Numbered from the stretch's first letter, positions 1 through 5,987 are shown. The stretch: 12,193 nt of DNA from Hydrogenophaga intermedia (GCA_945869245.1 CAMBOY010000067.1:1-12193); one strand, 5' to 3'. Program-made: numbers and translations. Notes: a model not told the origin generated them from the letters alone.

Positions 1-342
1 GTGGATCTCGCCGCCATAGGGCGGGTGGGTCCAGCCCTCGCCGGGCGGCACCACATCGCCGTGGGCGTTGAGCGCAATGGTTTTGCCGCCGTCGCCATAA
101 CGGCGGCGCACGATCAGGTTGGTGATGGTTTGCAGGCCAGCGGCCTGCACCTCGGCGGCGGGCACCGCGTGGCGCTCGGCGGCAAAACCCATGGGGGCCA
201 GCAGTTCGGCGGTGCGCTCGGCGTGGGGCGCGTTGTTGCCGGGTGGCGTGTCGGTGGGCACACGCACCAACTCGCGCAGAAAAGTGACCTGCTCGTCGAA
301 ATGCTGCTCAACCCAGGCGTCGAGTTGTTGGTAGGCGTTCAT
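1..342 (-). CDS. M20-family metallohydrolase, N-terminal part only (cut by window edge)
   Basis: This reading frame starts at the ATG at 342-340 and stays open for 114 codons to the left edge, so only the N-terminal part is present. Translation of the minus strand begins MNAYQQLDAW and contains FLRELVRVPT, then LNAHGDVVPP (residues 91-100). The HGD pattern, with H94 and D96, is the first metal-binding motif of M20/ArgE/DapE-type zinc amidohydrolases and deacylases. The start codon overlaps the stop of the upstream uraD-allC gene as ATGA (339-342), which implies translational coupling and membership in the same operon. In this family the substrate is an N-acyl or N-carbamoyl compound. Given the neighbours, a ureide-derived substrate such as a ureidoglycine or ureidoglycolate-related compound is conceivable, but that is inference only; a generic deacylase is equally possible. 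The rest of the catalytic residues lie outside the window. Confidence 0.82.
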   Translation of the reverse strand, partial: MNAYQQLDAWVEQHFDEQVTFLRELVRVPTDTPPGNNAPHAERTAELLAPMGFAAERHAVPAAEVQAAGLQTITNLIVRRRYGDGGKTIALNAHGDVVPPGEGWTHPPYGGEIH

Positions 343-2189
343 GCGGTCTCCGTGGCGAGTTGGTGCAACAAATGGGAAAAGGCGTCGACACACAGCTGCA
401 TGTCGTCGCACGTGGTGGATTCAAGCGGGTTGTGGCTGATGCCGGCGTTTTCACCGCGCACAAACAACATGGCTTGCGGCATGACTTCGTGCAGCTTCAT
501 GGCGTCGTGGCCGGCGCCGCTGGGCAGCTTGAACAGCGGCACACCGAGGGCTTGCACCGCCCGCTCCCAGCGGGCTTGCCATTCGGGCGCGCTGGGGGCC
601 GCTGCTGCGCGCATGGTTTGTTCGATGCGGTGGCGCACACCACGCCGCGCACAAATGGCGGCCAATTCGCCCAGCACGTCGCGCTCCAGCGCATCGCGCT
701 GGGCGTCGGTGGGCGCGCGCAAGTCCAGGCTGAAGGTGCAGCGACCAGGCACCACGTTGATCGAGCCGCTGGGCACATGCAACTGGCCGATGGTGGCCAC
801 CGAATCGCCGTCTTGTGCGGCGCGTCGCTCCATGTACAGGGCCAGTTCGGCCACTGCGCAGGCCGCGTCGCGGCGGCGGTCCATGGGGGTGGTGCCGGCG
901 TGGCTGGCGGTGCCGATCACTTCGCACAGGTAGCGCACGCTGCCGTTGATTGAGGTGACCACGCCCAGCGGAATGTTGATTTCGTTGAGCACCGGGCCTT
1001 GTTCGATGTGCACCTCCACAAAGCCCAAGTACTGCCCAGGGTTGCGTTGAATCGTGGGGATGTCGTCGATGTTCAAGCCAGCGTGTTGCATGGCAGCGCG
1101 CATGGTGATGCCGTCGGCGTCTTGTTGGTCCAGCCATTCGGGTTTGAAGTCGCCGATCAGCGCGCCCGAGCCCAGGAAGGTGGCTTTGTAGCGTTGGCCT
1201 TCCTCTTCGGCAAACGCCACCACTTCGATCCCAAACGGCAGGCGCTGGCCTTGCTGGTGCAGCTGTTGCACACAGGCCATGGGCACAAAGATGCCCAAGC
1301 GGCCGTCGTACTTGCCGCCGTTGCGCACGGTGTCGTAGTGCGACCCCGTCATCAGGTACTGTGCCCCCACGCTGCGCCGCTGCGCGGGTCGCTGCCCCCC
1401 GAGGGGGAGCGTTTCGCCTTGGGGCTGCCCGACGGCGAACCCTTGTTCTGCCGAGTGGTAGCGGCCGACCACGTTGCCCACGGCGTCGATCTCGATTTCG
1501 TCAAACCCGCAGTCTTTCATCCAGTGGCTGATGCGCTGCGCGCAGGCGCGGTGCGCGTCGGTCAGGTAGGTGACGGTGAGTTGGCCCAACTCGGCAAAGC
1601 CGGGGTCGGAGTGTTGCGCGAGTTGTTCTTGCCAGTCCCACACGCGCTGACCCAGCGTGGGCTCCACACCAAATTTGTCGTTCAAGCGAATCTCGACGAT
1701 GCGGTGGATGTTGCGCAAGCACTCTTGCAACTCAAAGTCGGGGTGACCGTGCAGGCGCCGCTCAAACGCGTCGATGATCTGTGTTTTGTTCAAGCCCACC
1801 CCACGCGGGCCGCGCACAGCCAAGATAAAGGGCCAACCGAATTTGGCGTTGTAGTCGGCGTTGAGTTGCTGGATCTTGGCGAACTCTTGGGGCGTGCAGT
1901 CGGTCAGGCCCGCCTTGGTTTGTTCGTTGGTGGATTCGGCGGTGAGGGTTTGGCTGACCATGGCTTTGCCGGCAAGCTCTGGGTGGGCGCGGATCAGGCC
2001 GAGCTGCGCGTCTCGGCCAGCGGCGTCGAGCACCTGCGCCATGGCGTGTTTCAGGTGCGCCAGTGAGCTGAACGGCCGCTGGGCCAGCGCCCGCTCGGCG
2101 ATCCAGGGCGAATGCTCGTACAAGCCGTCGAGCATCTGCGCCGCTTCTGCGACGCTGGCGTGGTTGAGCTGGGACAAGGTGATGGGCAT
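339..2189 (-). CDS. uraD-allC: Fused OHCU decarboxylase / allantoate amidohydrolase (UraD-AllC)
   Basis: This 616-residue protein joins two enzymes of urate breakdown. Residues 1 to about 174 are OHCU decarboxylase (UraD), which turns the HiuH product into S-allantoin. It has the HPELAG motif with the likely catalytic H69, an STNEQ motif near 86-90, and NADYNAKFGWPFI near 110-122. Residues about 178-616 are an M20-family allantoate amidohydrolase (AllC), which hydrolyses allantoate with release of ammonia and CO2. Its likely metal ligands are visible: GSHYDT (H284), GGKYDG (D295), AEEEG (328-330), EVHIEQGP (H394) and GISHNP (H586). GTASHAGTTPMD near 426-437 belongs to the dimerisation lid domain. 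The ATG at 2189 follows a GGAG ribosome site, and the gene lies 19 bases after the binding-protein gene. Residues about 246-277, between VGRY and LMTGSHYDT, look like extra sequence encoded by a G/C-rich repeat. The protein is probably cytoplasmic, since no signal peptide is seen. AllC could also act on related N-carbamoyl substrates (hydantoinase/carbamoylase family), but the context favours allantoate. Confidence 0.93.
   Translation of the reverse strand: MPITLSQLNHASVAEAAQMLDGLYEHSPWIAERALAQRPFSSLAHLKHAMAQVLDAAGRDAQLGLIRAHPELAGKAMVSQTLTAESTNEQTKAGLTDCTPQEFAKIQQLNADYNAKFGWPFILAVRGPRGVGLNKTQIIDAFERRLHGHPDFELQECLRNIHRIVEIRLNDKFGVEPTLGQRVWDWQEQLAQHSDPGFAELGQLTVTYLTDAHRACAQRISHWMKDCGFDEIEIDAVGNVVGRYHSAEQGFAVGQPQGETLPLGGQRPAQRRSVGAQYLMTGSHYDTVRNGGKYDGRLGIFVPMACVQQLHQQGQRLPFGIEVVAFAEEEGQRYKATFLGSGALIGDFKPEWLDQQDADGITMRAAMQHAGLNIDDIPTIQRNPGQYLGFVEVHIEQGPVLNEINIPLGVVTSINGSVRYLCEVIGTASHAGTTPMDRRRDAACAVAELALYMERRAAQDGDSVATIGQLHVPSGSINVVPGRCTFSLDLRAPTDAQRDALERDVLGELAAICARRGVRHRIEQTMRAAAAPSAPEWQARWERAVQALGVPLFKLPSGAGHDAMKLHEVMPQAMLFVRGENAGISHNPLESTTCDDMQLCVDAFSHLLHQLATETA
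1359..1445. repeat. G/C-rich palindromic repeat copy, in-frame inside the AllC domain
   Basis: The plus strand holds GTGCCCCCACGCTGCGCCGC near 1361-1380, then a C6-GA-G5 near-palindrome at 1395-1407 and a GCCTTGGGGCTGCCC stretch near 1416-1430. It resembles the dispersed intergenic palindromes I know from Comamonadaceae genomes. A related fragment occurs at 5398-5415 in this window: TGCCCCCRCGCTGCGCCG, 17 of 18 bases identical. Here it is translated as part of AllC, roughly residues 249-277, and keeps the frame open. The exact limits are inferred from where the family alignment should resume. Confidence 0.6.
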
Positions 2190-2208
2190 GCTGGGCTCCG
2201 TGCCAATG

Positions 2209-3318
2209 TCAGTGTTTGAAGCTGCCGTCTTTGCGCAGCAGGGACAGGTCGGTGAAGGTCGAGCCCAGCCGACGATCGGCGTAGCTCACGGTGTAGCCGC
2301 CCAAGTCGAGGTTGCGTTGCGCTTCAAGGTGCTTGTGCAGATCGCGTGCGTTGCTGGCTTGCGCTTTTTGCACCGCCTGGGTCAGCAGCCGGGCGTTGAT
2401 GAAGGCTTCAAAACCCAGGTAAGACGGCGGCAGTTTGGCCTCTTGTGCCAGGCGCTGGTAGTCGCGTTGCAGAGGCGTGCGGCTCTCCCACGGGCTGGGC
2501 ACCACGGTCACAAAAGCGGCGGTGCCGGTGTAGCCCTGCATGCGGCCGGCAAACAGCGCGTTGGCCTGGCCGGCGAGATTGAGCACGAAGGGCAAGTTGT
2601 CCTGCGCTTTCCATGCGTTGAGCAGCGCGGTGGAGTGGGAGGCATTGGCCAGCAGGATCAGCGCGTGGGGTTTGCCCGCGCGCAGTCCTTGAATGAGCGG
2701 CTGGTAATCGCTGCCTTTGGGATCGAACACCAAGCGCTTCACCTGCAGCTGTGGAAAGCCCGCTTGCAGCTTGTCCAGTTCGGCGGCGTAGGCGCGGCCA
2801 AAACCGTCGTCCTGCACCGCCACACCGACCCGGGTGAGGCCCATGGCCGACACAAAGCCGAGCAGGCGCTGCACCTCTTGGGCCGCGGAGGCGCGCACCG
2901 CAAACGTGTGTTTGGCGTTGGGGCCACGCAAAGTCGCCGCTCCGGCGATGGGGCCGATCAGGGGCAGCTGCCAGGCCTCACTCACTTTTTGCTGGGCCAG
3001 GCAGCCGGTGGTGCCAAAACACGACAGCAGCGCCACCGCCTCATTGGCCACGCCTTGGGCCAGTTGCGCAGACTGATCGGCGTTGTTGCCATCGTCCAGA
3101 GTTTTGAGGTTCAAGCGCACCGCGCCGGCTGTGCGGTTGTGTTCGGCGATCACCGCTTCCGAGATCTGGCTGATTTCTTTGCCCACATTGGCCAGCGGAC
3201 CCGACAAAGGAACGATCTGCGCCACCGTGAGGGCTTTGTTGTTTTGGGCGTGGGCGCTGCTCAGCGCCAACAGACTGACCACCGCCCATGCGGTGGCGTT
3301 GCGAATCACACGAGACAT
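2209..3318 (-). CDS. Periplasmic ABC-transporter substrate-binding protein, Leu/Ile/Val-binding (type 1) family
   Basis: The 369-residue product starts at the ATG at 3318; two TTG codons lie just upstream but are less likely starts. The N-terminus is a clear signal peptide, with positive residues MSRVIR, a hydrophobic core AVVSLLALSS, and a likely signal peptidase I site after AHA at residue 24. The mature part reads TVAQIVPLSGPLANVGKE, the typical opening of LivJ-like branched-chain amino acid or amide binding proteins, and the length suits that family. A CFGTTGC segment (C100, C106) falls where the family usually has a ligand-binding Ser/Thr loop. The gene sits 23 bases after puuE and 19 bases before uraD-allC, so it is transcribed with allantoin-degrading enzymes. 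No permease or ATPase gene is present in the window. A ureide, purine or amide ligand is therefore an inference from context; the sequence alone does not define the ligand. Confidence 0.88.
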   Translation of the reverse strand: MSRVIRNATAWAVVSLLALSSAHAQNNKALTVAQIVPLSGPLANVGKEISQISEAVIAEHNRTAGAVRLNLKTLDDGNNADQSAQLAQGVANEAVALLSCFGTTGCLAQQKVSEAWQLPLIGPIAGAATLRGPNAKHTFAVRASAAQEVQRLLGFVSAMGLTRVGVAVQDDGFGRAYAAELDKLQAGFPQLQVKRLVFDPKGSDYQPLIQGLRAGKPHALILLANASHSTALLNAWKAQDNLPFVLNLAGQANALFAGRMQGYTGTAAFVTVVPSPWESRTPLQRDYQRLAQEAKLPPSYLGFEAFINARLLTQAVQKAQASNARDLHKHLEAQRNLDLGGYTVSYADRRLGSTFTDLSLLRKDGSFKH

Positions 3319-3341
3319 CAACAACTTTCTAAAGAAAAAGA

Positions 3342-4289
3342 TCAGGCCACCGGGTGGTGAGCGCGCCAGTGCTGCGCAATGTCAACGCGCCGCGCCACCC
3401 ACACCTGTTCGTGCGACTGGATGTGGTCCAGAAACCGCTGCAGCGCAGTGATGCGACCCGGACGCCCGAGCAGGCGGCAATGCATACCGATGCTCATCAT
3501 CTTCGGGCGGTCCAGGCCATTCGGGTCGCCTTCGGCGTAGAGCGCATCGAAGCTGTCTTTCATGTACTGGAAGAACGGATCGGCGTGTGAATAGCCCTGC
3601 GGCAGCGCAAAGCGCATGTCGTTGCAGTCCAGGGTGTAGGGCACGATGAGCTGGTGGGCGTCGGTGCCATCGCTTTTGCGCACCTTCATCCAGAAGGGCA
3701 GGTCGTCGCCGTAGTAGTCGCTGTCGTACGCGAAGCCGCCGTGGTCGGCCACCAGACGGCGGGTGTTGGGGCTGTCGCGGCCGGTGTACCAACCCAACGG
3801 GCGCTCACCGGTTAGGCCTTCGATGATCTGCATGGCCTCGACCATGTGGGCGCGCTCGGTCGCCTCGTCCACGTGTTGGTAGTGGATCCACTTCAGGCCA
3901 TGGCAGGCGATGTCGTAGCCCAGCTCTTTGAACGCGGCGGTGACGTCGGTGTGTTTTTGCAGCGCAGTGGCCACACCGAACACCGTGAGCGGCAAACCGC
4001 GCTGTTCGAACTCCCGCAGCAGGCGCCACACGCCCGCGCGCGAGCCGTACTCGTAAATGCCTTCCATGCTGATGTGACGGGCTTCGAAGGCGGCCGGGTT
4101 GAACATTTCGGACAGGAATTGTTCGCTCGCCTTGTCGCCATGCAGCACCGAGTTTTCGCCGCCTTCTTCGTAGTTCAGCACAAACTGCACCGCCACGCGA
4201 GCGCCGTTGGGCCAGCGTGCGTGGGGCACATCGCGGCCGTAGCCGATCAGGTCGCGGGGGTAGGGCAGGGTGGAGTCGTACACGCTCAT
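3342..4289 (-). CDS. puuE: Allantoinase, PuuE type (polysaccharide-deacetylase fold, metal-independent class)
   Basis: This 315-residue protein should hydrolyse S-allantoin to allantoate, the step between the UraD and AllC activities of the fused neighbour gene. The N-terminus YPRDLIGYGRD (10-20) and the segment AVQFVLNYEEGGENSVLHGD (33-52) are hallmarks of PuuE. Further motifs are GIYEYGSRAGVWRLL (77-91), DIACHGLKWIHYQ (126-138), GWYTGRDSPNTRRL (166-179), YDSDYYGDDLPFW (188-200) and MMSIGMHCRLLGRPGR (264-279). These place it in the NodB-like deacetylase superfamily, not the amidohydrolase allantoinases (AllB). The start at 4289 is set by homology and by an ATGA overlap with the end of the GntR gene. 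An upstream extension of the same frame to 5216 is open only by chance and does not resemble protein. The gene is second in the minus-strand operon, so coupled translation with the regulator is likely. The length is usual for the family. Confidence 0.95.
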   Translation of the reverse strand: MSVYDSTLPYPRDLIGYGRDVPHARWPNGARVAVQFVLNYEEGGENSVLHGDKASEQFLSEMFNPAAFEARHISMEGIYEYGSRAGVWRLLREFEQRGLPLTVFGVATALQKHTDVTAAFKELGYDIACHGLKWIHYQHVDEATERAHMVEAMQIIEGLTGERPLGWYTGRDSPNTRRLVADHGGFAYDSDYYGDDLPFWMKVRKSDGTDAHQLIVPYTLDCNDMRFALPQGYSHADPFFQYMKDSFDALYAEGDPNGLDRPKMMSIGMHCRLLGRPGRITALQRFLDHIQSHEQVWVARRVDIAQHWRAHHPVA

Positions 4290-4954
4290 GACAGGGCCAG
4301 GGAAATGTCGTGGGTGGGAGGGGTGCGGTCGAAGACCAAATGGGCCTCGACATGCTGCAGGTGTTCTTCCATCAGGCGCACCGCCAGGGCTTCGTCCTTG
4401 TCGGCCAAGGCTTTGACGATGTGGGCGTGCTCGTCGGTGGAGTGTTCGGCCGCGCGCGCGCTTTGGTACATCAATGTGATGAGCGCGCAGCGCGAGATCA
4501 GATCGCCCAGCAATTCGGCCAGCACCTGGTTGCCCATGAGCTCGGCCATGCGCACATGAAAGTCGCCCAGCAGTTCGGTGCGACCCGACACATCGGGCCC
4601 GGCCACGGCCTTGCGTTCCATGGCGAGGTGGTCTTTGAGGGCCTTGATCTTGGCGGGGGTGACCTGCCGCACAAAGGCGCGCGTCATTTCGATTTCCAGC
4701 ATGCGCCGCACCGCGAACACCTGCCGGGCTTCTTCGACCGAGGGCGAGGCCACAAAGGCGCCGCGCGCCGGCTCCAGGCGGATCAGGCGGTTTTGCGACA
4801 GCTGGAACAGCGCTTGGCGCACCAGGGTGCGCGACACACCAAAGTGGTCGGCGAGCTTTTGTTCCGCCAGCTTGGTGCCTGGCAGCAGGCGGTGCTCCAC
4901 GATGGCACGGGTCAGCGACTCGACGATCAGGTGGGTGCTGGAGGGGTTGTCCAT
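4286..4954 (-). CDS. GntR-family transcriptional regulator, FadR/FCD subfamily
   Basis: The 222-residue protein has an N-terminal winged helix-turn-helix (about residues 8-70). It includes the typical GntR signature LLPGTKLAEQKLADHFGVSRTLVRQAL and a wing ending in ARGAFVA. The rest (about 75-205) is an all-helical FCD ligand domain, with FHVRMAELMGN at 132-142 and histidines at 133, 176 and 198 that could hold a metal or acid ligand. It is the first gene of the urate/allantoin operon on the minus strand and is divergent from hiuH. A TGTATACA palindrome lies 30 bases upstream of its start and again before puuD, so I infer that it controls itself, hiuH and puuD, probably as a repressor relieved by a pathway intermediate. 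The start at 4954 has no strong ribosome-binding site; a TATCAT box directly upstream could give a nearly leaderless mRNA. The effector cannot be read from the sequence. Confidence 0.9.
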   Translation of the reverse strand: MDNPSSTHLIVESLTRAIVEHRLLPGTKLAEQKLADHFGVSRTLVRQALFQLSQNRLIRLEPARGAFVASPSVEEARQVFAVRRMLEIEMTRAFVRQVTPAKIKALKDHLAMERKAVAGPDVSGRTELLGDFHVRMAELMGNQVLAELLGDLISRCALITLMYQSARAAEHSTDEHAHIVKALADKDEALAVRLMEEHLQHVEAHLVFDRTPPTHDISLALS

Positions 4955-4980
4955 GTGCGCATGATAGCCCCAAAGCCGAA

Positions 4981-4991
4981 AACTGTATACA
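4981..4991. promoter_or_regulatory. Candidate GntR operator, copy 1
   Basis: AACTGTATACA, whose last eight bases TGTATACA (4984-4991) form a perfect palindrome. An identical 11-base string lies at 10867-10877 before puuD. A GTATAC core is compatible with known operators of FCD-type GntR regulators such as UxuR. The site lies 30 bases from gntR and 46 from hiuH. Binding by the adjacent regulator is inferred. Confidence 0.6.
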
Positions 4992-4995
4992 CTTT

Positions 4996-5017
4996 GGTCG
5001 ACCGCTTCTGGTCGACC
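4996..5017 (+). repeat. Paired GGTCGACC palindromes (possible 5' leader hairpin of hiuH)
   Basis: GGTCGACC occurs at 4996-5003 and again at 5010-5017, separated by GCTTCT. Each copy is itself palindromic. The pair can therefore be read as a direct repeat or as an 8-bp stem with a 6-base loop in the hiuH transcript leader. It lies between the operator candidate and the ribosome site. Confidence 0.65.
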
Positions 5018-5037
5018 CTTGTGTCAGGAGACTTCCG

Positions 5038-5391
5038 ATGGGTTTGAGCACGCACGTTTTGGACACCATGCACGGCTGCCCGGCCGCTGGCATGGTGGTG
5101 GCGCTGTACACCGCCGATGGCGAGCAGGCCACCTTGGTCAAGCGCTTTGCCCTCAACGCCGACGGCCGCAACCCCGACGGACCGCTGTACGACAACGCGA
5201 GCCTGCGGGTGGGCACGTACCGTTTGGTGTTTGATGTGCAAGCGTATTTCGCGGCCAGGGGCGTGGCCTTGGCAGAGCCGAATTTTTTGAACCGGGTGGC
5301 GCTCGATTTTGGCGTGGCCCACGCCGATCAGCACTACCACGTGCCACTGCTGGTCAGCCCCTGGAGTTATTCCACCTACCGGGGCAGCTGA
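5038..5391 (+). CDS. hiuH: 5-hydroxyisourate hydrolase (transthyretin-like)
   Basis: The 117-residue protein hydrolyses 5-hydroxyisourate, the product of PuuD, to OHCU, which the UraD domain then decarboxylates. The family signatures are complete: LSTHVLDTMHGCPA with H6, R44 in NADGRNPDGP, H101 in QHYHVPLLVSPWSYSTY, and the C-terminal YRGS tetrapeptide that distinguishes the enzyme from vertebrate transthyretin. The length is normal for the bacterial form (also called PucM or UraH). The start at 5038 has an AGGAG ribosome site seven bases upstream. No signal peptide is present, so it should be cytoplasmic and act as a homotetramer, as known for the family. It is divergent from gntR with a shared promoter region and convergent with a lipoprotein gene. 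Its stop codon lies in the loop of an 8-bp hairpin. Confidence 0.96.
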   Translation: MGLSTHVLDTMHGCPAAGMVVALYTADGEQATLVKRFALNADGRNPDGPLYDNASLRVGTYRLVFDVQAYFAARGVALAEPNFLNRVALDFGVAHADQHYHVPLLVSPWSYSTYRGS

Positions 5392-5403
5392 GCTGGCTGC
5401 CCC
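5381..5403 (+). terminator. Hairpin spanning the hiuH stop codon
   Basis: GGGGCAGC at 5381-5388 pairs perfectly with GCTGCCCC at 5396-5403. The 7-base loop 5389-5395 begins with the TGA stop of hiuH. There is no T-run after it, so if it ends transcription it would not be a classic intrinsic terminator. Confidence 0.45.
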
Positions 5404-5415
5404 CGCGCTGCGCCG
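5398..5415. repeat. Partial copy of the G/C-rich dispersed repeat
   Basis: TGCCCCCGCGCTGCGCCG matches 1362-1379 inside the AllC coding region at 17 of 18 positions. Here it lies in the usual intergenic setting, between the convergent genes hiuH and the lipoprotein gene. Confidence 0.5.
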
Positions 5416-5425
5416 GCGCGCGAGG

Positions 5426-5448
5426 GCTGGACCCCTCAGCGGTCCAGC
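5426..5448 (-). terminator. Hairpin spanning the lipoprotein stop codon
   Basis: GCTGGACC at 5426-5433 pairs perfectly with GGTCCAGC at 5441-5448, with a 7-base loop at 5434-5440. The stop codon of the minus-strand lipoprotein gene (5436-5438) lies in this loop. With the similar hairpin at the end of hiuH it may separate the two convergent transcripts. No T-run is seen. Confidence 0.45.
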
Positions 5449-5987
5449 TGGCCTTCGGTGAGAGTGTCGAGCTGGAAGCGACCGCTCTTGTCCCACAACC
5501 AGGTGTCGGTGTAGACCACCCGGCCCATGCGCTTGGGTGCCGGAAAAGGCGCGGATGCGCGCACCAAGCGCTCAATTTCGGCCTTGGCGTTGGGGTGGCT
5601 GGGTGGGCGCATCCAGGTGAATGAGCGAATATTGCCCACGCCGTCGAGTTCCAGCTGCATGGTGCCTACGCCTTGCAGCAGGGGCGGCATCTTGCCTTTG
5701 AAAATGCGTGCGCTGTGCAAGCGGTAAATGTGGCGAGCACCGTCGCGGCGGTACTCGCGCGGGGTGTTGGCGTCCGACACCACGCCGGTAAATGGCGCGG
5801 GAGCAGGTGCCGGAGCAGGCGCCGGTGCGGGTGCCTGCACGGGTGGCGGTGGCGGGGCTGCGGGTGGCGGGGGCGGTGGGCTGGCACACGAGGCCAGCCA
5901 TAAGGCCCCCACGACCACCACAGCGCGCGCTGCGGTGCTGGGTAGGTGGGAGGCGAATTGAGCGGTGACGGGTGTCGTCTGTGGCAT
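5436..5987 (-). CDS. Proline/alanine-rich lipoprotein with TonB-C-like domain, function unknown
   Basis: The predicted 183-residue protein starts at 5987 and has a signal sequence with hydrophobic core AVVVVGALW and lipobox LASC, giving a lipidated Cys34. A low-complexity stretch of prolines and alternating alanine-proline follows (about residues 37-65) and probably spans part of the periplasm. The C-terminal part (about 75-180) reads VGTMQLELDGVGNIRSFTW, then PFPAPKRMG, and ends near TWLWDKSGRFQL. This pattern of strands and a PFP turn is reminiscent of the TonB C-terminal domain, but the usual N-terminal membrane anchor of TonB is replaced by a lipid anchor. I do not recognise a named family. 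It sits convergent with hiuH and divergent from xdhC, between parts of a purine pathway to which it has no evident link. The frame is open upstream to 6194, but the lipobox supports the start at 5987. No clear ribosome site is seen there. Confidence 0.8.
   Translation of the reverse strand: MPQTTPVTAQFASHLPSTAARAVVVVGALWLASCASPPPPPPAAPPPPPVQAPAPAPAPAPAPAPFTGVVSDANTPREYRRDGARHIYRLHSARIFKGKMPPLLQGVGTMQLELDGVGNIRSFTWMRPPSHPNAKAEIERLVRASAPFPAPKRMGRVVYTDTWLWDKSGRFQLDTLTEGQLDR

Larger units (their letters stand above)
4955..5037. promoter_or_regulatory. Divergent gntR/hiuH promoter region
   Basis: These 83 bases separate two genes that point away from each other. From left to right they hold a minus-strand TATCAT candidate -10 box for gntR, the AACTGTATACA box, two copies of TGGTCGACC, and an AGGAG ribosome site for hiuH at 5026-5030, seven bases before its ATG. 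TATACA inside the box could also act as a -10 element for hiuH, though I saw no good -35 for it. The promoter elements are weak predictions. Confidence 0.6.

Noticed and set aside
999..2066. Long plus-strand open frame opposite uraD-allC
   Set aside because: It is antisense to a gene with clear catalytic motifs and shows no recognisable domain. Long mirror frames are expected at this G/C content.
4290..5216. Upstream extension of the puuE frame giving a 624-residue protein
   Set aside because: The added part is an arginine/proline-rich shadow of gntR and hiuH in another frame. Family likeness begins at the ATG at 4289, which also forms an ATGA overlap with gntR.
5790..5880. G/C-rich repeats as a possible satellite or CRISPR-like array
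   Set aside because: The repetition is simply the Ala-Pro and poly-Pro codons of the lipoprotein linker; no repeat-spacer pattern is present.
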